NCBI GenBank assembly: GCA_039707655.1
Contig: CM077668.1
Coordinates: 66,667,086 to 66,731,085 of the forward strand
Reading direction: 5' to 3'
DNA length: 64,000 nt
DNA from: Elymus sibiricus
Lineage: Eukaryota; Streptophyta; Magnoliopsida; Poales; Poaceae
The position numbers and the translations under genes are program-made. The notes below the pieces were generated by a model. That model was not told the origin of the DNA. It saw only the letters and a program-made list of their open reading frames with translations, and ran no database searches. Positions 20,601 to 31,549 of the stretch are shown in pieces (the stretch's first letter is position 1; each line of letters begins with the position of its first letter).

Positions 20601-22708
20601 ACTAAGCTAGGCAAAAGCCTAAGCTTGGGGGAGTACGTATTTCTCACCGACATTACATTCATGTCCACACATTTCATTCCAGTTGTCGGTGCTCATATTT
20701 TTTCATTGTATAATCCATGTTAGTTTTATTTTCGCACTTTCTTCTTGTGTGTTTGAAAAACTTTGAGAAAATCCAAAAATATTTCTTGTCTCTTTTCGGT
20801 TTTTCTTTCTAGCTTAGTCAGTAGTAGAATTAAAAGAAAACCCAAAAAGATTTCCCATTTCTTCTCTTGTTTGTTGGGAGCTCTCCCGTGTAAATAGTTT
20901 TCTTTTCTCGTTTTTTGTTTTCTTCTTTTTGCTTTCTTCAGAAAACTAAAAACTCCAAAAATATTTCAGTGTGTTTCTCTGAAATTCTTTTCTTTTGTTG
21001 AGTTATTGTAAGGAGAAGACCACGATGAAAATGTTGAGTGGCTCTCATATGCATTATGGTTTATCTGATAAAGAGCCCATATTACCTTGTCTTCTCCTTT
21101 AAATAAAATGCTTGCAGATTCCAGCTTCGTCCACGGCACACTTGCACTATTTTTATTTCCATATCATTCGGTCGTGCAAGTGAAAGGCAATAATGACGAT
21201 GATTTGATGAAGTGACTATGGCAAGGAAAAGCGGGTATGAACTCAACTTGTTCTTTGTTTTTGTAAATATGTTTAACTCAGTATCCATGATTCAGCATAT
21301 TATGATTAAACATGTTTGTGATGACAATTAGAGATTATAGTTGCTCATGCCATGCTTAAGTAGCTAGGAGTGGATAATGATTTATCTTGGGTGTCAACAT
21401 GCATTAAAATGATTGTGATGTAGTATGATGATATGGTATCCTCCTCTGAATGTTTCAAGTGGCTTGACTTGGCACATGTTCACGCATGTAGTTGATTCAA
21501 AACCAACACAGCCTCCACGATATTTATGTTCATGGTGTTTATATCCTACTCATGCTAGTATTCAATGTTGATTATTCATAACGCATGACTATGACTGTTT
21601 TCGCTCTCTAGCTGGTCGCTTCTCAACCTATTTGCTAGCCTTCACATGTACTAAGCGGGAATACTGCTTGTGCATCAAAACCCTTAAACCAAAGTTATTC
21701 CAGATGAGTCCACTATATCTACCTATATGCGGTATTACTCTGTCGTCCTAAGTAAATTTGCATGTGCCACCTCTAACTATTCAAATGAACATCTGTTTTG
21801 CGTGCCCATACCGCTCATGGAGCGACAGGGGGCGGTCAGTATCTTCCATGCTAAGCGGGTTATTCTCATGACGAGTGTTTACTCACTTGTCCTTGCACGA
21901 GAGGGGCTGGTAATCGGGATGCCCAGTCCCAGTATTAAAAATGCAAAATAATAAAACAAACTCCCCCGGAAAGTTGTTGGTATGTAGGGCACCCGAGGAT
22001 TCGGCTAGCCATGACTTGTGATTGTTGGTGGAGGGGGAGTAAACTTTACTTTACCGCTTGGGAACCGCCGCTAATGTGTTTAGCATGGAAGATATTGAAA
22101 ACTCTCGGTCATGACGTTGATAGGAAATTCATACCTCCCAAAATTTTATTTACCACTGATTTAAGCTTCGAGCTCTGGCACCTCTACAAATCCATGCTTC
22201 CCTCTGCGAAGGGCCCATCTATTTACTTTTATGTTATTTTACTTTTATTGTTGAGTTATCACCTTCTCAAACAAGCACCAGACCTGAGAGCACTATTGTC
22301 ATTCTCATGCATTATGAATAGTTAATATTGTGTTCATCATGACTGGATCTCTTCTACCATGAATTACAATGTTTAGTCGCTGCTTGAACTTTGGAGGTGC
22401 TTTGCATTTATGTTTTGCGGTCTCAGAAAGGGCTAGCGAGATACCATGTTGTGATATTATATCATGATTGTTTTGACAAAGTGTTGGCATTTGAAATATC
22501 TTATTATTGCCCGCTAGTTGATTATGCCATTGATATGAGTGAATATAATTTCTAAGAGTTATCATTTGCATGGTTAGTTATAATCTTTGCTGAAAACTTA
22601 GGCACTACTTAAGCATATATATAGATACAAGAACAAAAGAGTTTGTAAAAGTTTTTCTTTATCACTTTCAGTTTGTCAACTGAATTGCTTGAGGACAAGC
22701 AATGAGTT
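20601..22708 (+). other. F non-coding tail
   Basis: No supported ORF over 2.1 kb; the 104-codon ORF at 22011-22325 is open in both copies but looks like chance. The block is nearly identical to R (24137-25745 and 27303-27770 reversed) and in part resembles N. Confidence 0.75.
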
Positions 22709-22721
22709 AAGCTTGGGGGAG
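22709..22721 (+). promoter_or_regulatory. F polypurine tract
   Basis: AAGCTTGGGGGAG, one base before the 3' LTR start. Identical 13-mers occur at 16898-16910 and 20621-20633. Confidence 0.85.
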
Positions 22722-22722
22722 T

Positions 22723-24136
22723 TGATACATCTCCATCGTATCTACTTTTCCAAACACTTTTGCTCTTGTTTTGGCCCCTAATTTGCATGATTTGAATGAA
22801 ACTAACCCGGACTGACGTTGTTTTCAGCAGAATTGCCATGGTGTTGTTTTTGTGCAGAAATCAAAGTTCTTGGAATTGGATGAAACTTTTTGGAGAATTT
22901 TTATGGAATATAAAAAAAAATATTGGTGCAAGAATCAACAGAAGGGGGGCCACCCAGTGCCCACGAGGCACCAGGGCACGCCACCCCCCCAGGCGCGCCC
23001 TGGTACCTCGTGGGGCCCACGTGGCTCCGTCTGACCTAATTCCAACGCTATAAATTCAGTTTCCCGAAGAAAAAAATAAGAGAGGAAGTTTTATTGCGTT
23101 TCACGATACGGAGCCACCGCCACCACCTGTTCTTCATCGGGAGGCCAGATCTGGAGTCCGTTCAGGGCTCCGGAGAGGGGGATCTTCCGGCATCGTCATC
23201 ATCAACCACCCTTCATCACCAATTTCATGATGCTCACTGCCGGGAGTGAGTAATTCCTTCGTAGGCTTGCTGGACGGTGATGAGTTGGATGAGATTTATC
23301 ATGTAATCGAGTTAGTTTTGTTAGGGCTTGATCCCTAGTATCCACTATGTTCTGAGATTGATGTTGCTATGACTTTGCTATGCTTAATGCTTGTCACTAG
23401 GGCCCGAGTGCCATGATTTTAGATCTGAAACCCTTATGTTTTCATCAATATATTTGTGTTCTTGATCCGATCTTGCATGTTATACGCACCTGCTACGTGT
23501 TATGATCCGCATACCCCAAGGTGACAATAATTGGGATTCTTTCCGGTGATTGACGTAGTTTGAGGAGTTCATGTATTCACTAAGTGTTAATGCTTTGTTC
23601 CGGTTCTCTATTAAAAGGAGGCCTTAATATCCCTTAGTTTCCTTATGGACCCCGCTGCCACGGGAGGGTAGGACAAAAGATGTCATGCAAGTTCTTATCG
23701 CAAGCACGTATGACTATATATGGAATACATGCCTACATTACATTGATGAATTGGAGCTAGTTCTGTGTCGCCCTAGGTTATAACTGTTACATGATGAATG
23801 TTATCCAACGAATATCACCGATCCAATGCCTACGAGCTTTTCACATATTGTTCTTGCTAAGTTACTACTGTTGCTACAGCTGTTACAATTGTTACTATTA
23901 CTGCTGTTACCGTTACCGCTACTGTTACTATTATTGCTACTGCTATCAAACTATCATACTACTGTGCTACTGATCACTCTGCTGCAGATATTTAATCTCC
24001 AGGTTTGGTTGAATTGACAACTCAACTGCTAATACTTGCAAATATTCTTTTGCTCCCCTTGTGTCGAATCAATAAATTTGGGTTGAATACTCTACCCTCG
24101 AAAACTGTTGCGATCCCCTATACTTGTGGGTTATCA
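22723..24136 (+). repeat. F 3' LTR (complete, 1414 bp)
   Basis: TGATACATCTCC .. GTGGGTTATCA. The GC-rich module is at about 22948-23027 and TATAAATT at 23049-23056. Its promoter points right, into the antisense strand of R's internal region. Confidence 0.93.
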
Positions 24137-25745
24137 CTTGTCCTCAAGCAATTCAGTTGACAAACTGAAAGTGATAAAGAAAAACTTTTACAAACTCTTT
24201 TGTTCTTGTATCCATATATATGCTTAAATAGTGTCCAAGTTTTCAGCAAAGATTATAACTAACCATGCAAATGTTTACGCTTAGAAATTATATTCACTCA
24301 TATCAATAGCATAATCAACTAGCGAGCAATAATAAGATATCTCGAATGCCAACACTTTGTCAAAACAATCATGATATAATATGACAACATGGTATCTCGC
24401 TAGCCCTTTCTGAGACCGCAAAACATAAATGCAGAGCACCTCCAAAGTTCAAGCAGGGACTAAACATTGTAATTCATGGTAGCAGAGATCCAGTCATGAT
24501 GCACACAACATTAACTATTCACAATGCATGAGAATGACAATAGTGCTCTCAAGTCTGGTGCCTATTTGAGATGGTGATGACTCAACAATAAAAGTAAAAT
24601 AACATAAAAGTAAATAGATAAGCCCTTCGCAGAGGGAAGCATGGATTTGCAGAGGTGCCAGAGCTCGAAGTTTAAATCAGAGATAAATATAATTTTGGGA
24701 GGTATGCATTTCCTGTCAACGTCACGACCGAGAGTTTTCAATATCTTCCATGCTAAACACATTAGCGGCGGTTCCCAAGCGGTAAAGTAAAGTTTACTCC
24801 CCCTCCACCAACAATCACAAGCCATGGCTAGCCGAATCCTCGGGTGCCCTCCATACCAACAACTTTCCGGGGGAGTTTGTTTTATTATTTTGCAATTTTA
24901 ATAGTGGGACTGGGCATCCCGATTACTGGCCCCTCTCATGCAAGGACAAGTGAGTAAACACTCGTCATGAGAATAACCCGCTTAGCATGGAAGATACTGA
25001 CCGCCCCCTATCGCTCCATGAGCGGTACGGGCACACAAAACAGTTGTTCATTTCAATATTTAGAGGTGGCACATGCAAATTTACTTAGAACGGCAGAGTA
25101 ATACCGCATATAGGTAGATATAGTGGACTCATCTAGAATAACTTTGGTTTAAGGGTTTTGATGCACAAGCAGCATTCCTGCTTAGTACAGGCGAAGGCTA
25201 GCAAATAGGTTGAGAAGCGACCAGCTAGAGAGCGAAAACGGTCATAACCATGCATTATGAATAATCAACATTGAATACTAGCATGAGTAGGATATAGGCA
25301 CCATGAACATAAATATCGTGAAGGCTATGTTGGTTTTGAATCAACTACATGCGTGAACATGTGCCAAGTCAAGCCACTTGAAACATTCAGAGGAGGATAC
25401 CATATCATCATACTACATCACAATCATCTTAATGCATGTTGACACTCAAGATAAATTATTATTCACCCTAGCTACTTAAGCATGGCATGAGCAACTATAA
25501 TCTCTAATTGTCATCATAAACATGTTTAATCATAATATGCTGAATCATGGATACTAAGTTAAACATATTTACAAAAACAAAGAACAAGTTGAGTTCATAC
25601 CCGCTTTTCCTTGCCACAGTCACTTCATCAAATCATCATCATTATTTCCTTTCACTTACACGACCGGATGATATGGAAATAAAAATAGTGCAAGTGTGCC
25701 GTGGACTAAGCAGGAATCTGCAGGCATTTTATTCAAAGGAGAAGA
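24137..25745 (-). other. R non-coding tail, part 1 (reverse of the F tail)
   Basis: Starts CTTGTCCTCAAGCAATTCAG, the reverse complement of F 22674-22698, and runs to the GAAGA duplication at 25741-25745. R's polypurine tract is missing here. No gene. Confidence 0.85.
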
Positions 25746-27302
25746 TGATACGTCTCCAACGTATCTATAATTTTTTATTGTTCCATGCTGTTATATTATC
25801 AATCTTGGATGTTTTTATAAGCATTTACAACAATTATATATCATTTTTTGGAGACTAACCTATTAACTTAGTGCCCAGTGCCAGTTGCTGTTTTCTGCCC
25901 TGTTTTTATTTTACAGAAAATCAATACCAAACGAAGTCCAAATGCCACGAAACTTTTTGGAGATTTTTTATTGGCCAAGATAAACACTAGAAACTTTGGG
26001 AGGAGGCCAGAAGACCCTGGTGGGGCCCACGAGCCACCAGGGCGCGCCTGGGGGGCAGGCATGCCCTGGTGCCTCGTGGGGCCCACCAAGCTTCGTTTGA
26101 CCTAATTTCAGCACTGTAAATTTAGAAAAAAATCAAAAACCCTCAGGGGAGTCCATGAAATACTTTTTCCGCCGCCGCAAGCTTCTGTTCCAGAGAGATC
26201 CCATCTGGAGGCCTTTTCCGGTACTCCGCCGGAGGGGGAATCGATCTCGGAGGGGCTGTACATCAACCTTGCTGCCCTTCCGATGATGCGTGAGTAGTTT
26301 ACCACAGACCTTCGGGTCCATAGTTAGTAGCTAGATGGCTTCTTCTCTGTTTTTGATCTTCAATACAATGTTCTCCTCGATGTTCTTGGAGTTCTATCCG
26401 ATGTAATCACTTTTTGCGGTGTGTTTGTTGGGATCCGATGAATTGTGAGTTTATGATCAGATTATCCATGAAATTACTTGAGTCTTTGCTGCACTCTTTT
26501 ATGCATGATTATTATAGCCTCATATTTCTTCTCCGATCTATTGATTTGGTTTGGCCAACTGAGTTGATTTATCTTGCCATGGGAAGAGGTGCTTTGTAAT
26601 GGGTTCGATCTTGCGGTGCTCAATCCCAGTGACAGAAAGGGACATGACATTTATGTATCGTTGCTATTAAGGGTAAAAAGATGGGGTTTATTCATATGTG
26701 AGTTTACTTTGTCTACATCATGTCATTGCTCTTAAGGCGTTACTCCGTTCTTCTATGGACTTAATACACTAGATGCATGCTGGATAGCGGTCGATGTGTG
26801 GAGTAATAGTAGTAGATGCAGGCAGGAGTCGGTCTACTTGTATTGGACGTGATGCCTATATACATGATCATTGCCTTGGATATCGTCATGATTATTTGCT
26901 TTTCTATCAATTGCCCAACAGTAATTTGTCTACCCACTGTATGCTATTTTCTTGAGAGAAGCCTCTAGTGAAAACTATGGCCCCTGGGTCTATCTAAATC
27001 ATATTACTAAAACCCTAAAAATATTGCTGCCATTTCCTTTTATTTATTTTATTTTATATTTTTGTTTCAATTTATCATATACAATTTAATCTTGCAATCT
27101 TACCGCCAAGGGATTGACAACCCCTTGTTTGCGTTGGGTGCAAGGATTTGTTGTTTGTGTGCAGGTACTGCTAAAGAGGTGTTGTGTGATTCTCCTACTG
27201 GTTCGATAACCTTGGTTTCATAACTGAGGGAAATACTTATCTCTACTGTGCTGCATCATCCCTTCCTCTTCGGAGAAATACCAATGCAAGCTACAAGTAG
27301 CA
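25746..27302 (+). mobile_element. Solo LTR, B family, 1557 bp
   Basis: TGATACGTCTCCAACGTATC .. CAAGTAGCA flanked by GAAGA at 25741-25745 and 27303-27307. No internal region, so this is a solo LTR left by unequal LTR recombination. It carries a GC-rich module (about 26021-26090). Its right four-fifths match the B2 LTR 35882-37186. Confidence 0.9.
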
Positions 27303-27791
27303 GAAGACAAGGTAATATGGGCTCTTTATTAGATAAACCATAATGCATATGAGAGTCACTCAACATTTTCATCGTGGTCTTCTCCTTACAATGACTCAAC
27401 AACAGAAAAGAATTTCAGAGAAACACACTGAAATATTTTTGGAGTTTTTAGTTTTTACTGAAGAAAGCAAATTAAAGAAGAAAAACAAAAATAAGAAAAG
27501 AAAACTATTTACACGGGAAAGCTCCCAGCAAGCAAAAGAAGAAACGGGAAATCTTTTTGGGTTTTCTTTTAATACTACTACTAATTAAGCTAGAAAGAAA
27601 AACCGAAAAGAAACAAGAAATATTTTTGGATTTTCTCAAGATTTTTCAAACACACAAGAAGAAAGCGAGAAAATAAAACTAGCATGGATTATACAATGAA
27701 AAAGTATGAGCACCGACAACTGGAATGAAATGTGTGAACATGAATGTAATGTCTGTGAGAAATACGTACTCCCCCAAGCTTAGGCTTTTGC
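27303..27791 (-). other. R non-coding tail, part 2, with internal polypurine-like tract
   Basis: Continues the reverse tail after the solo LTR. CTCCCCCAAGCTT at 27769-27781 (reverse AAGCTTGGGGGAG) lies just after the ORF2 stop, as in F. Confidence 0.8.
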
Positions 27792-28823
27792 CTAGCTTGG
27801 TCTACGCCATCCCTGGTCTGGGTAATAATCGAAGTGGTAGCTCGTAGAGGCGTTCTGAGCCGCCTCCTCAGCCAGACGGGCAGCCTCAACTGCCGCCTTG
27901 TACTCGTGCACCTCGTTCTCCAATAGATAATATCTCTGTTTGTTCTGAAAATCAAAGAGGGCAGGAGCAGGCAAAACAACATACACAGATCGAGTTTTAT
28001 TAAAAACTAAGTTATATTCATATCCCTGTGCATTGCGTTTTAAAAACTTATGTTCTCGCATTGCTTCAAAATTTAAATATTTGTAAGGTAAGAGGGGATC
28101 ATCAGATTTGGGCGAGACCCCTAACCTTGCAGCTACGCGGGAGGCATAAATTCCTCCATACAAATCACCATTACCCGCGTTACGCTGCAGGCTACGTGCA
28201 ACAATAGCCCCAAGATTGTAATACTTGCTGCCGGTCACAGCCGTATGAATAAGACTCAGATCAGGGGCGCAAAGCGTACTGCAGTCTTGCTTACCAACAA
28301 TGCATTTACCATTAAAGAGTGCAAAATATCGAATAGCAGGAAAGTGGATGCTAACTATTCTAGCTTGCGTAACTCCCCTATCCTCACCGTTGCAAAGGCT
28401 GTTAAGAAATGGCTCATAATCAGATTTTTGTGGTTCATCTAACGAACCCCAATACGGAATTTTGTATGCATTGCAGAATTCTTCTAGAAACATTCTATAG
28501 GATCTATCATAGAGGTTAAATAAAACTCTAGAAGTGCACGGTTGATATTCAAAGTGTTGGGTGAATGAATGAGTAAGGTAGTAATGCTGTGGTGGCTTAT
28601 CTGCAACGAAGGCGGAAAGCTCGGCGTTGTGAATATATTGATCAAATTCTTCCTTGATGCCTGCACTTAGCATGAACTCGTTGCACGGCCATCTACATGA
28701 TTTTGCTTCGGCACCTCGCACCGAACTTGCCCTTGGTTCAACGTAAGATTGACGTGCGGGGTCTTCGCTAGATGATGCCTCGGTGGACCTCCTCCTCGAA
28801 GAACTCCTCCGAAAGATATTCAT
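27792..28823 (-). CDS. R ORF2: Athila ORF1/env-position protein, divergent version, 343 aa
   Basis: Starts at ATG 28823 (MNIFRRSSSRRR) and is uninterrupted. It shares the family blocks with F ORF2: RIVSIHFPAIRYFALFNGKC, APDLSLIHTA, NLGAIVARSL and GGIYASRV. It differs in roughly 60% of residues and nearly all synonymous positions. The first nine codons and the sequence upstream and downstream are almost identical to F. The N-terminal 35 residues are Ser/Arg-rich and the C-terminus is alanine-rich. No signal peptide or membrane span is seen. It likely belongs to the same family as F ORF2 but a different lineage; function unknown. Confidence 0.7.
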   Translation of the reverse strand: MNIFRRSSSRRRSTEASSSEDPARQSYVEPRASSVRGAEAKSCRWPCNEFMLSAGIKEEFDQYIHNAELSAFVADKPPQHYYLTHSFTQHFEYQPCTSRVLFNLYDRSYRMFLEEFCNAYKIPYWGSLDEPQKSDYEPFLNSLCNGEDRGVTQARIVSIHFPAIRYFALFNGKCIVGKQDCSTLCAPDLSLIHTAVTGSKYYNLGAIVARSLQRNAGNGDLYGGIYASRVAARLGVSPKSDDPLLPYKYLNFEAMREHKFLKRNAQGYEYNLVFNKTRSVYVVLPAPALFDFQNKQRYYLLENEVHEYKAAVEAARLAEEAAQNASTSYHFDYYPDQGWRRPS

Positions 28824-29608
28824 TTTCCTAAGAACAATTTTCTAAAAAAATTTGGGCCACAAAATGATATCAATAAAACTTCACAAGATTGATAGCAACT
28901 ACTCATATGGGTGTCTAGAGGCTATATCAAGCATTCAAACTACTTGGAACTCAAAATATTCAACATGCAAGTTCATTTTCAGTAGCACCAACAGTAGCTA
29001 ATTATGCAAAATATAATCCACTAGAACAAAAACTAATTGGAGCAATGGAGGAGTCACATACCAAGGAGCAATCTCCCAAAATAGTTTCAGAAATGAAGCT
29101 CCGAGCAAAGAGATCGAAAATTTCAGGTTTGTGAGCAAGAACGCGCGAGAGAGAGAGCTACCAGGAATTTTTGCTAGAGGTAAGAGACGAAGTGGGCTGA
29201 AGGAATAAGTGAGGGGGTCCCTGTGGGGCCCACAAGGTACCTGGGCGCGCCAGGGGGGTGGCGCGCCCTAGTGCCTCGTGGGCACCTGGGGCACCCCCCT
29301 CGTATTATTTTTGTGCCAAAAATTCTTAAATATTATAAAAAAAATTGATATCAAAATTTTACTGCATTCTGAGCACTTTTATTTCTGGACCATTTTTTAT
29401 TGCACGGATAAATCGGAAAACAAGATAATCATAGCATTTTATTGCATTTAACTAAAAATAACAGAAAACAAAAAGTGGGTACAGAAGGTTGTGCATACTA
29501 AATTCATCAACCACATGCCTCTCAAAAAGAATCCATTAATAAGGTTGATCAAGTCTTATTAACAAACCATTTCCGAGTGACATGAAACCGAAGAATTTTC
29601 GTATAACA
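28824..29608 (-). promoter_or_regulatory. R ORF2 leader with GC-rich module and candidate intron
   Basis: Counterpart of F 18796-19577: GC-rich module at about 29222-29298, donor GGTATGTGAC near 29062 and acceptor TTTTTTTAG near 28842. No ORF. Confidence 0.45.
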
Positions 29609-31549
29609 CTAGGTTACCTCAACGGGGATATGCATCTCCCCAATAATAAGAGTTTCATATTTCTTTTTAACAGTAGGAAGAGGGAGTTGAAAACTTCCAA
29701 TAGTAATTGTCGGAGTTTTTTCAATAACACGAATACCATTTACTTGAAATTGTTTCTCCGGAAAGTGCACTGTATGTTCATTACCATTGATATGAAAAGT
29801 GACCTTGCTTTTGTTGCAATCAATAACAGCCCCTGCAGTATTCAGAAAGGGTCTACCAAGGATAATTGACATGTTATCATCCTCGGGCATATCAAGTATA
29901 ACAAAGTCTGTTAGGATAGTAACATTTGCAACTACAACGGGCACATCCTCACAAACACCGATAGGTATGGCAGTCGATTTGTCAGCCATTTGCAATGATA
30001 TTTCAGTGGGAGTGAGTTTATTCAAATCAAGTCTTTTATATAAACAGAAAGGCATAACACTGACACCGGCTCCTAAATCACACAAAGCAGTTTTGACATA
30101 GTTTTGTTTAATGGAGCATGGTATAGTTGGTATTCCTGGATCTCCTAGTTTCTTAGGTACTCCATCCTTAAAAGAATAATTTGCAAGCATGGTGGAAATT
30201 TCAGCTTCAGGTATCTTTGTTTTATTCGTGACAATGTCTTTCATATATTTAGCATAAGGGGCCATCTTTAAAATATCAGTCAAACGAGTACGCAAAAAGA
30301 CTGGCCTAAGCATTTCAGCAAAGCGTTCAAATTCTTCCTCGTCCTTTTTCTTAGATGGTTTAGGAGGAAAGGGCATGGGTTTTTGAACCCACGGTTCTCT
30401 TTCTTTACCATGTTTTCTAGCAACGAAATCTTTTTTATCATAACGTTTATTTTTAGTAGGTGGGTTATCAAGATCAACAGCAGGCTCTATTTCAACATCA
30501 TTATCAAGTTCTTTATCATTATCTGGTTGGGTATCCACATGAGCATCATCATTATTATTATCATTAGGTGGTTGTTCATTACCAGATTGTGTTTCAGCAT
30601 CAGAAATAGAAACATCATTACTATCCTCCAAGGGTTTTTCTACCTTGGGTTCACTAGAAGTATGCAAAGTCCTATCATTTTTCTTTTTCTTTTTCTTTTT
30701 AGATGGACTAGGTGCATCAACATTGATTCTTTGAGAGTCTTGTTCAATTCTTTTAGGGTGACCCTCAGGATAAAGTGGCTCCTGAGTCATTCTACCTCCT
30801 CTAGTCATCACTCTAACAACATGATCATTCATATTGTAATTCATTTCATTAAGCAATTCACCTTGAGATTTAGCAACTTGTTCTAATTGAGTTTGAACCA
30901 TAGATGCATGTTTACTTACACCTTTGACATCATTAGCAATTCTAAATAACAAGTCACTCAAAGGATCAATCATGTAGGCATTTCGTTTCAATTGTATCAT
31001 AACATTGGCATTGAAATGATCTTGCTTAATAATATAATTGTCAAATTCATACAAGCATTGACTAGGAGGTTTGTTATAAGGAATATCACTTGCATCAAAC
31101 TTTATAAGAGAATTTACCTCTACTACCTGTGTCGGTTTGTCAAGACCATGTATCTCTTCAATAGGTGGTAAATTCTTAACATCTTCAGCTTTAACACCTT
31201 TTTCCTTCTGGCATTTCTTTGCTTCTTGCATATCTTCAGGACTGAGATATAAAATACCTCTCTTCTTCGGAGTGGGTTTAGGCGGTGGTTCAGGAAGTGT
31301 CCAATCATTATCATTCTTCAATATATTATTCAATAATTCCTCAGCTTGTTCAATAGTTCGTTCCCTGAAAAAACAACTCGCACAACTATCTAGGTAATCC
31401 CTAGAAGCATCGGTTAGTCCATTGTAAAAGATATCAAGTATTTCATTCTTCTTAAGAGGATGATCAGGCAAAGCATTAAGTAGATGGAGAAGCCTCCCCC
31501 AAGCTTGAGGGAGATTCTCTTCTTTAATTTGCACAAAGTTAAATATTTC
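29609..31549 (-). CDS. R gag C-terminal part plus aspartic protease
   Basis: Same layout as F 16855-18795 and about 95% identical by eye: Gag segment (AWGRLLHLLNALPDHPLKKN), acidic Asp/Asn-rich spacer, protease with CDLGAGVSVMP and the ILGRPFLNTAGAV region. It follows the shared TAG (31552-31550) and ends at the equivalent stop. It has no internal frameshift. An autonomous element would continue into RT; R continues into ORF2. Confidence 0.85.
   Translation of the reverse strand, partial: EIFNFVQIKEENLPQAWGRLLHLLNALPDHPLKKNEILDIFYNGLTDASRDYLDSCASCFFRERTIEQAEELLNNILKNDNDWTLPEPPPKPTPKKRGILYLSPEDMQEAKKCQKEKGVKAEDVKNLPPIEEIHGLDKPTQVVEVNSLIKFDASDIPYNKPPSQCLYEFDNYIIKQDHFNANVMIQLKRNAYMIDPLSDLLFRIANDVKGVSKHASMVQTQLEQVAKSQGELLNEMNYNMNDHVVRVMTRGGRMTQEPLYPEGHPKRIEQDSQRINVDAPSPSKKKKKKKNDRTLHTSSEPKVEKPLEDSNDVSISDAETQSGNEQPPNDNNNDDAHVDTQPDNDKELDNDVEIEPAVDLDNPPTKNKRYDKKDFVARKHGKEREPWVQKPMPFPPKPSKKKDEEEFERFAEMLRPVFLRTRLTDILKMAPYAKYMKDIVTNKTKIPEAEISTMLANYSFKDGVPKKLGDPGIPTIPCSIKQNYVKTALCDLGAGVSVMPFCLYKRLDLNKLTPTEISLQMADKSTAIPIGVCEDVPVVVANVTILTDFVILDMPEDDNMSIILGRPFLNTAGAVIDCNKSKVTFHINGNEHTVHFPEKQFQVNGIRVIEKTPTITIGSFQLPLPTVKKKYETLIIGEMHIPVEVT

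Larger units (their letters stand above)
6558..24136 (+). mobile_element. Element F: forward Athila-like non-autonomous retrotransposon inserted in R
   Basis: F's own sequence is 6558-6727 and 14826-24136; N occupies the gap. Order: 5' LTR (6558-6727 plus 14826-15969, first ~109 bp missing), degenerate tRNA-Asp primer-binding site 15981-15999, gag 16048-16854, gag-protease 16855-18795, ORF2 19578-20600, non-coding tail, polypurine tract 22709-22721, intact 3' LTR 22723-24136. No RT or integrase. F lies in R at the position next to R's polypurine tract: the DNA following 24136 (CTTGTCCTCAAGC) is R internal sequence. The candidate duplication CTTGT (24137-24141) has lost its left partner. Confidence 0.85.

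Noticed and set aside
22011..22325. ORF in the F tail also open in R (24562-24825, minus)
   Set aside because: DNA identity between the copies is high enough to keep a frame open by chance; no domain, and the N relative does not keep it.
30383..30886. 167-codon plus-strand ORF rich in Ile/Phe
   Set aside because: Antisense of the Asp/Asn/Lys-rich spacer of R gag-protease; its membrane-like look is an artefact of reading GAT/AAT/AAA codons backwards.
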